Shown in pieces: positions 59,243-64,000 of a DNA stretch of 64,000 bases; within the stretch, counting starts at the first letter, position 1, and each line of letters opens with the position of its first letter. A model generated the notes under the pieces. That model saw only the letters and a list, made by a program, of their open reading frames with translations. It did no database searches and was not told where the DNA came from. Both the position numbers and the translations under genes were made by a program. The stretch comes from Pseudomonas marginalis. GTDB lineage: Bacteria > Pseudomonadota > Gammaproteobacteria > Pseudomonadales > Pseudomonadaceae. The stretch lies in contig NZ_JALJWV010000001.1 of assembly GCF_024169655.1 (NCBI RefSeq), positions 6,182,001-6,246,000 of the forward strand. The letters run 5' to 3'.

Positions 59243-60610
59243 TCAGCTCTTTTTGATTTTGACCGGGCGTTTCCAACCGTCGATGTTGCGCTGGCGGGCG
59301 CGGGCTACGGCTAGTTGGGACTTATCCACATCCTGATTGATGGTTGAGCCGGCAGCGGTGTTCGAGCCATCGCCAATAGTCACTGGGGCAATCAGCGAAT
59401 TGTTGGAGCCGATGAATACGTCTTCACCAATAGTGGTCTGGTATTTGTTGGCGCCATCGTAGTTGCAGGTGATGGTGCCGGCGCCGACGTTGGTCCGCGC
59501 GCCAATCACCGCATCGCCCAGGTACGTCAGGTGGCCGGCCTTGGCGCCTTCGCCCAGATGGGCGTTTTTCAATTCGACAAAGTTACCCACATGGGCTTTG
59601 GCTTCCAACACGCTGCCCGGACGCAACCGTGCAAACGGACCGGCATCGCTGCCCTCACCCATCACCGCACCGTCGAGATGGCTGTTAGCCTTGATCACCA
59701 CACCCTTGCGCAAGGTGCTGTCCTTGATCACGCAGTTCGGGCCAATCACCACATCGTCTTCAATGATCACGCGACCTTCAAGAATCACGTTGATGTCGAT
59801 CAGCACGTCGCGGCCCACGGTGACTTCACCACGTACATCAAAGCGCGCCGGGTCGCGCAGGGTCACGCCCTGGGCCATCAGGCGGCGGCCTTCGCGCAGT
59901 TGGTAGTGGCGCTCCAGTTCGGCCAATTGCTTGCGGTCGTTGGCGCCCTGCACTTCCATCGGGTCGTGGGGCTGTTCGGTGGCGACCAGCAAGCCATCGT
60001 TGACGGCCATTTCGATCACGTCGGTCAGGTAGTACTCGCCCTGGGCGTTGTTGTTGGACAGACGGCTCATCCAGTCCGCCAGGCGATTGGCCGGTACCGC
60101 AAGAATCCCGGTGTTGCCTTCGGTGATGGCGCGCAGGGCGTCGCTGGCATCTTTGTGCTCGACGATGGCCGCGACCTTGCCGTCGGCGTCGCGCACGATG
60201 CGGCCGTAGCCGGTAGGGTCATCGAGTTCGACGGTGAGCAGGCCCATCTGGCCAGGCACGACGTGCTTGAGCAGGCGTTGCAGGGTTTCCACTTCGATCA
60301 GGGGCACGTCGCCGTAGAGGATCAGCACCGTGTCGGCTTTGATGAACGGCACGGCTTGGGCGGTTGCGTGGCCGGTGCCCAGTTGCTTGTCTTGCAATAC
60401 GAAATTCAGGTCTTCCGCGGCCAAGCGCTCACGCACCACATCGGCACCGTGGCCGATGACGACGTGGATGCGTTGCGGGGCCAGTTGCCGGGCGCTGTGG
60501 ATAACATGGCCAAGCATAGAGTTACCGGCCACCGGATGCAGCACCTTGGGCAAGGCCGAGCGCATGCGGGTGCCCTGGCCTGCGGCGAGAATGACGATTT
60601 CTAGAGACAT
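59243..60610 (-). CDS. glmU: Bifunctional UDP-GlcNAc pyrophosphorylase / GlcN-1-P acetyltransferase GlmU
   Basis: 455 residues. N-terminal uridyltransferase (about 1-225) with LAAGQGTRM and GDVPL; C-terminal left-handed beta-helix acetyltransferase (about 250-440) with hexapeptide repeats (VVIGPNCVIKDSTLRKGVVI) and NYDGANK. It performs the last two steps to UDP-GlcNAc and is functionally paired with glmS nearby. It follows the atp operon terminator. Confidence 0.97.
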   Translation of the reverse strand: MSLEIVILAAGQGTRMRSALPKVLHPVAGNSMLGHVIHSARQLAPQRIHVVIGHGADVVRERLAAEDLNFVLQDKQLGTGHATAQAVPFIKADTVLILYGDVPLIEVETLQRLLKHVVPGQMGLLTVELDDPTGYGRIVRDADGKVAAIVEHKDASDALRAITEGNTGILAVPANRLADWMSRLSNNNAQGEYYLTDVIEMAVNDGLLVATEQPHDPMEVQGANDRKQLAELERHYQLREGRRLMAQGVTLRDPARFDVRGEVTVGRDVLIDINVILEGRVIIEDDVVIGPNCVIKDSTLRKGVVIKANSHLDGAVMGEGSDAGPFARLRPGSVLEAKAHVGNFVELKNAHLGEGAKAGHLTYLGDAVIGARTNVGAGTITCNYDGANKYQTTIGEDVFIGSNNSLIAPVTIGDGSNTAAGSTINQDVDKSQLAVARARQRNIDGWKRPVKIKKS

Positions 60611-60670
60611 GAATGGCTACCAATCCTGGGCGGTCCGGCTTCAGACCAGAGAAGTGTTTTGCAAAAAAAG

Positions 60671-60698
60671 AAAAAGGGTAGCCGAGGCTACCCTTTTT
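60671..60698 (-). terminator. Rho-independent terminator of the atp operon
   Basis: AAAAAGGGTAGCC-GA-GGCTACCCTTTTT is a strong stem with A and T runs on both sides, 28 bases beyond the atpC stop. It may work in both directions. Confidence 0.92.
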
Positions 60699-60725
60699 AA
60701 TCAATCACGCATGAGGCTTAACGGC

Positions 60726-61151
60726 TTAGCCGCCAAACTTCTTGCGGATCTGCTGGACGGTACGCAGCTGAGCTGCGGCCTCGGCCAGACGAGCGGCAGC
60801 AGAACCGTAGTCGAAATCTGCGCCTTTTTCGTTCAGGGCCTTCTCGGCGGCCTTGACGGCTGCCTGAGCGGAGGCTTCATCCAGGTCAGCAGCACGTTGC
60901 ACGGTGTCGGCAAGTACCTTGACCATGTTCGGCTGAACCTCGAGGTAACCACCGGAGATGTAAAACACCTCCCGGTCCCCGCCTTGCTTGGTCAGAGTGA
61001 TCGGACCTGGCTTCAAACTGGTGATCAACGGCGCGTGGCCCATGGCAATACCCAGGTCACCGAGTTCGCCGTGTGCAATCACCATTTCTACCAGACCGGA
61101 GAAGATTTGCCCTTCCGCGCTGACGATATCGCAATGGACTGTCATAGCCAT
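60726..61151 (-). CDS. atpC: ATP synthase epsilon subunit
   Basis: 141 residues. N-terminal beta-sandwich (MAMTVHCDIVSAEGQIFSG...GELGDLGIAMGHAPLIT) and C-terminal helical hairpin (about 90-141, AAVKAAEKALNEKGADFDYGSAAARL), the usual inhibitory element of F1. Last gene of the atp operon, 44 bases after atpD. Confidence 0.97.
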   Translation of the reverse strand: MAMTVHCDIVSAEGQIFSGLVEMVIAHGELGDLGIAMGHAPLITSLKPGPITLTKQGGDREVFYISGGYLEVQPNMVKVLADTVQRAADLDEASAQAAVKAAEKALNEKGADFDYGSAAARLAEAAAQLRTVQQIRKKFGG

Positions 61152-61195
61152 CTGATTGCCTCAACCTGATGAGCGCCCGTTGCCGGGCGCCGGGA

Positions 61196-62575
61196 TTACA
61201 GTTTCTTGGCTTTCTCGATCGCTTCTTCGATGCCGCCGACCATGTAGAACGCTTGTTCTGGCAGGTGGTCGTAGTCACCGTTGAGGATGCCTTTGAAGCC
61301 AGCAATGGTGTCTTTCAGGGAAACGTATTTACCCGAGGCACCGGTGAAGACTTCAGCCACGAAGAACGGCTGCGACAAGAAGCGCTGGATCTTACGAGCG
61401 CGGGATACCAACTGCTTGTCGGTTTCCGACAGCTCGTCCATACCCAGGATCGCAATGATGTCCTTCAGTTCTTTGTAACGCTGCAGCACGTACTGAACGC
61501 CGCGAGCGGTGTCGTAGTGCTCCTGGCCGATCACGTTCGGGTCCAGTTGGCGCGAAGTCGAGTCGAGTGGATCGACCGCTGGGTAGATACCCAGGGAAGC
61601 GATGTCACGGGACAGAACGACGGTGGCGTCCAAGTGGGCGAAGGTGGTCGCTGGCGACGGGTCGGTCAAGTCATCCGCAGGTACGTATACCGCTTGGATC
61701 GAAGTGATCGAACCTTCCTTGGTCGAAGTGATACGTTCTTGCAGAACGCCCATCTCTTCAGCCAGGGTCGGCTGGTAACCTACTGCCGAAGGCATACGGC
61801 CCAGCAGTGCGGATACTTCAGTACCGGCCAGGGTGTAACGATAGATGTTGTCGACGAACAGCAGAACGTCGTTACCTTCGTCACGGAACTTCTCGGCCAT
61901 GGTCAGGCCAGTCAGAGCTACGCGCAGACGGTTTCCCGGCGGCTCGTTCATCTGACCGTAAACCAGTGCCACTTTGTCCAGAACGTTGGAGTCCTTCATC
62001 TCGTGGTAGAAGTCGTTACCCTCACGAGTACGCTCACCCACACCGGCGAACACGGAATAACCGCTGTGCTCGATGGCGATGTTACGGATCAGTTCCATCA
62101 TGTTTACGGTCTTGCCTACACCGGCACCACCGAACAGACCGACTTTACCGCCCTTGGCGAACGGGCAAACCAGGTCGATAACCTTGATGCCGGTTTCCAG
62201 CAGGTCGTTGCCGCCAGCTTGTTCCGCGAACGAAGGTGCTGGACGGTGAATGCCCCAGCGCTCTTCGGTGTCGATCGGGCCAGCTTCGTCAATCGGGTTA
62301 CCCAGAACGTCCATGATCCGGCCCAGGGTCGCTTTACCGACCGGTACGGAGATGGCAGCGCCAGTGTCCAGAACACCCAGACCGCGCTTCAAGCCCTCGG
62401 TGGAACCCATTGCAATGGTACGAACCACGCCGTCGCCCAGCTGCTGCTGAACTTCCAGAGTGGTGCCTGCATCGCTTTGTACTTTCAAAGCGTTGTAGAT
62501 GCTCGGTACGCTGTCGCGTGGAAATTCCACGTCGATAACGGCGCCGATGATTTGAACGATACGTCCGCTACTCAT
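61196..62575 (-). CDS. atpD: ATP synthase beta subunit
   Basis: 459 residues. Catalytic P-loop GGAGVGKT (149-156), GERTREGND, and the DNIYRYTLAG and SALLGRMPSAVGYQPTL regions of F1-beta. It carries the nucleotide-converting sites of F1. 27 bases separate it from atpG. Confidence 0.98.
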   Translation of the reverse strand: MSSGRIVQIIGAVIDVEFPRDSVPSIYNALKVQSDAGTTLEVQQQLGDGVVRTIAMGSTEGLKRGLGVLDTGAAISVPVGKATLGRIMDVLGNPIDEAGPIDTEERWGIHRPAPSFAEQAGGNDLLETGIKVIDLVCPFAKGGKVGLFGGAGVGKTVNMMELIRNIAIEHSGYSVFAGVGERTREGNDFYHEMKDSNVLDKVALVYGQMNEPPGNRLRVALTGLTMAEKFRDEGNDVLLFVDNIYRYTLAGTEVSALLGRMPSAVGYQPTLAEEMGVLQERITSTKEGSITSIQAVYVPADDLTDPSPATTFAHLDATVVLSRDIASLGIYPAVDPLDSTSRQLDPNVIGQEHYDTARGVQYVLQRYKELKDIIAILGMDELSETDKQLVSRARKIQRFLSQPFFVAEVFTGASGKYVSLKDTIAGFKGILNGDYDHLPEQAFYMVGGIEEAIEKAKKL

Positions 62576-62602
62576 AGCTGGATCCTCTGAATATTTGAAC
62601 CG

Positions 62603-63463
62603 TTAAACCGCGGCAGCGCCGCCGACGATTTCCGAGATCTCTTGGGTGATCGCAGCCTGACGCGCCTTGTTGTAGATCAGCTGCAAATCGCTGATCAGAT
62701 CACCGGCGTTATCGGTAGCGTTTTTCATCGCGATCATCCGCGCCGCTTGTTCAGCTGCGTTGTTCTCGACCACCGCCTGGTACACCTGCGACTCCACGTA
62801 GCGCACCATCAAGCCGTCAAGCAGCTCTTTGGCGTCTGGTTCGTAGAGGTAGTCCCAGTGGTGCTTGAGTTCCTGATCCGGAGTCGCCACCAGTGGAATC
62901 AATTGCTCCACGGTTGGCTGCTGGGTCATGGTGTTGATGAACTTGTTGGATACCACGGACAGTCGATCAATCCGACCTTCCAGGTACGCATCCAGCATCA
63001 CCTTCACACTGCCGATCAAATCATTGATCGACGGCTCTTCACCCAGGTGGCTGATAGCTGCAACGACGTTACCGCCGAAGCTGCGGAAAAAGGCCGCACC
63101 CTTGCTACCAACTACACACAGATCGATCTCGACGCCGTTTTCGCGGTTTACCGCCATGTCCTTGACCAGGGCCTTGAACAGGTTGGTATTCAAACCACCG
63201 CACAAACCACGGTCACTGCTCACAACCACATAACCCACACGCTTAACTTCGCGGTCGATCATGAACGGGTGGCGGTATTCCGGGTTGGCGTTGGCCAGAT
63301 GCCCAATTACCTGGCGGATACGCTCCGCATAAGGACGGCTAGCCGACATGCGCATTTGTGCCTTGCGCATTTTGCTGACCGCCACTTTTTCCATGGCGCT
63401 GGTAATTTTTTGCGTGCTTTTGATGCTCGCAATCTTACTGCGAATCTCTTTTGCGCCTGCCAT
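62603..63463 (-). CDS. atpG: ATP synthase gamma subunit
   Basis: 286 residues. N-terminal and C-terminal coiled-coil helices of the central stalk (MAGAKEIRSKIASIKSTQKIT and EQAARMIAMKNATDNAGDLI), plus SDRGLCGGLN in the globular part. Transmits rotation between F0 and F1. Full length. 50 bases after atpA. Confidence 0.98.
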   Translation of the reverse strand: MAGAKEIRSKIASIKSTQKITSAMEKVAVSKMRKAQMRMSASRPYAERIRQVIGHLANANPEYRHPFMIDREVKRVGYVVVSSDRGLCGGLNTNLFKALVKDMAVNRENGVEIDLCVVGSKGAAFFRSFGGNVVAAISHLGEEPSINDLIGSVKVMLDAYLEGRIDRLSVVSNKFINTMTQQPTVEQLIPLVATPDQELKHHWDYLYEPDAKELLDGLMVRYVESQVYQAVVENNAAEQAARMIAMKNATDNAGDLISDLQLIYNKARQAAITQEISEIVGGAAAV

Positions 63464-63513
63464 GTAACACCTATCAGGTTAGCAAGCGGGAGCCTTGCGG
63501 CTCCCGCTGCGGC

Positions 63514-64000
63514 TTACCAGGTTTGGGTGGCCTTGAACTTCTCGATACCGGCTTTCATGCCAGCGTCGATATCGTCATTGAAGTCACCCTTCACGTTGAT
63601 CTTCGCCATCAATTCGGCGTGATCGCGGTTGAAGTAAGCAATCAGCGCTTGTTCAAAGCTGCCGACCTTGGCGATTTCAACGTCGGTCAGGAACCCACGC
63701 TCAGCGGCATACAGCGACAACGCCATGTCAGCGATCGACATTGGGGCGTATTGCTTCTGCTTCATCAGCTCGGTAACGCGCTGACCATGCTCAAGTTGCT
63801 TACGGGTCGCTTCGTCCAGGTCAGAAGCGAACTGGGCGAATGCCGCCAGTTCACGGTACTGAGCCAGAGCGGTACGGATACCACCGGAGAGCTTCTTGAT
63901 GATCTTGGTCTGAGCGGCACCACCCACACGGGATACCGAAACACCGGCGTTCACTGCAGGGCGGATGCCCGAGTTGAACATGGCCGATTCCAGGAAGATC
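63514..64000 (-). CDS. atpA: ATP synthase alpha subunit, C-terminal part (5' end outside window)
   Basis: The frame is open to the window edge at 64000 and ends at 63514. The visible residues (ESAMFNSGIRPAVNAGVSVSRVGG, then the C-terminal helical domain) are the last roughly 160 of F1-alpha, including the SRVGG arginine-finger region. The P-loop lies outside. Confidence 0.97.
   Translation of the reverse strand, partial: IFLESAMFNSGIRPAVNAGVSVSRVGGAAQTKIIKKLSGGIRTALAQYRELAAFAQFASDLDEATRKQLEHGQRVTELMKQKQYAPMSIADMALSLYAAERGFLTDVEIAKVGSFEQALIAYFNRDHAELMAKINVKGDFNDDIDAGMKAGIEKFKATQTW

Overview
The window is a chromosomal segment of a Pseudomonas, most likely of the P. fluorescens group. Evidence: the gene order atpA-atpG-atpD-atpC / glmU / glmR / glmS (an origin-proximal block in pseudomonads), a PA5437-PA5446-like stretch (LysR, RpiR, GGDEF/EAL, UvrD, Tim44-like, SMI1-like), high G+C, and several REP/REPIN palindromes built on GTGGGAGGGGGCTTGCCCCC.

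Layout. 1-13.1 kb: housekeeping genes (LysR fragment, RpiR regulator with a palindromic operator, c-di-GMP enzyme, uvrD, Kef-type antiporter, thioesterase, pdxY). 13.1-23 kb: a zinc-limitation block organised around two Zur-box palindromes: zigA-DUF1826-cobW2, a small secreted protein, an amidase, and folE2 followed by a ZnuCBA-like ABC transporter, gamma carbonic anhydrase and pyrQ. 23-28.5 kb: cardiolipin synthase, cfa and a bufferin-type metallophore operon (bufABC-like). 28.6-34.5 kb: an hmtA-type P1B-ATPase operon with three SPFH (HflK/HflC-like) proteins, one with a His-rich N-terminus, preceded by a third Zur-like box. 34.7-40.4 kb: a phospholipid operon resembling E. coli ynbABCD plus a PlsC-like acyltransferase. 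40.5-48.6 kb: an alpha-2-macroglobulin/pbpC pair.

49,082-56,385 is the most striking region. It is a 7.3-kb element inserted just downstream of glmS, at the Tn7 attachment site. It has 29-bp imperfect terminal inverted repeats (25/29 identical), a 5-bp direct repeat AGCGG at both junctions and two further end-type repeats inside the left end. It has no transposase gene. Its cargo is a minus-strand gene set: GntP-like permease, radical-SAM ArsL-like protein (CxxxCxxC plus C-terminal RCCLKC), a degenerate ArsM-like protein, a complete ArsM arsenite methyltransferase, an arsenic-type aquaglyceroporin, and a PAT/ArsN1-like N-acetyltransferase. A cysteine-rich MarR regulator is divergent. I read this as a mobile organoarsenical (arsinothricin-type) biosynthesis, transport and self-resistance cassette. 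The ArsM-like pseudoenzyme, MarR regulator, aquaporin and GntP permease would be additions to the simpler arsQML scheme known from Burkholderia.

Right of the island: glmS, glmR, glmU and the 3' part of the atp operon (the window ends inside atpA). No tRNA, rRNA or CRISPR array was seen.
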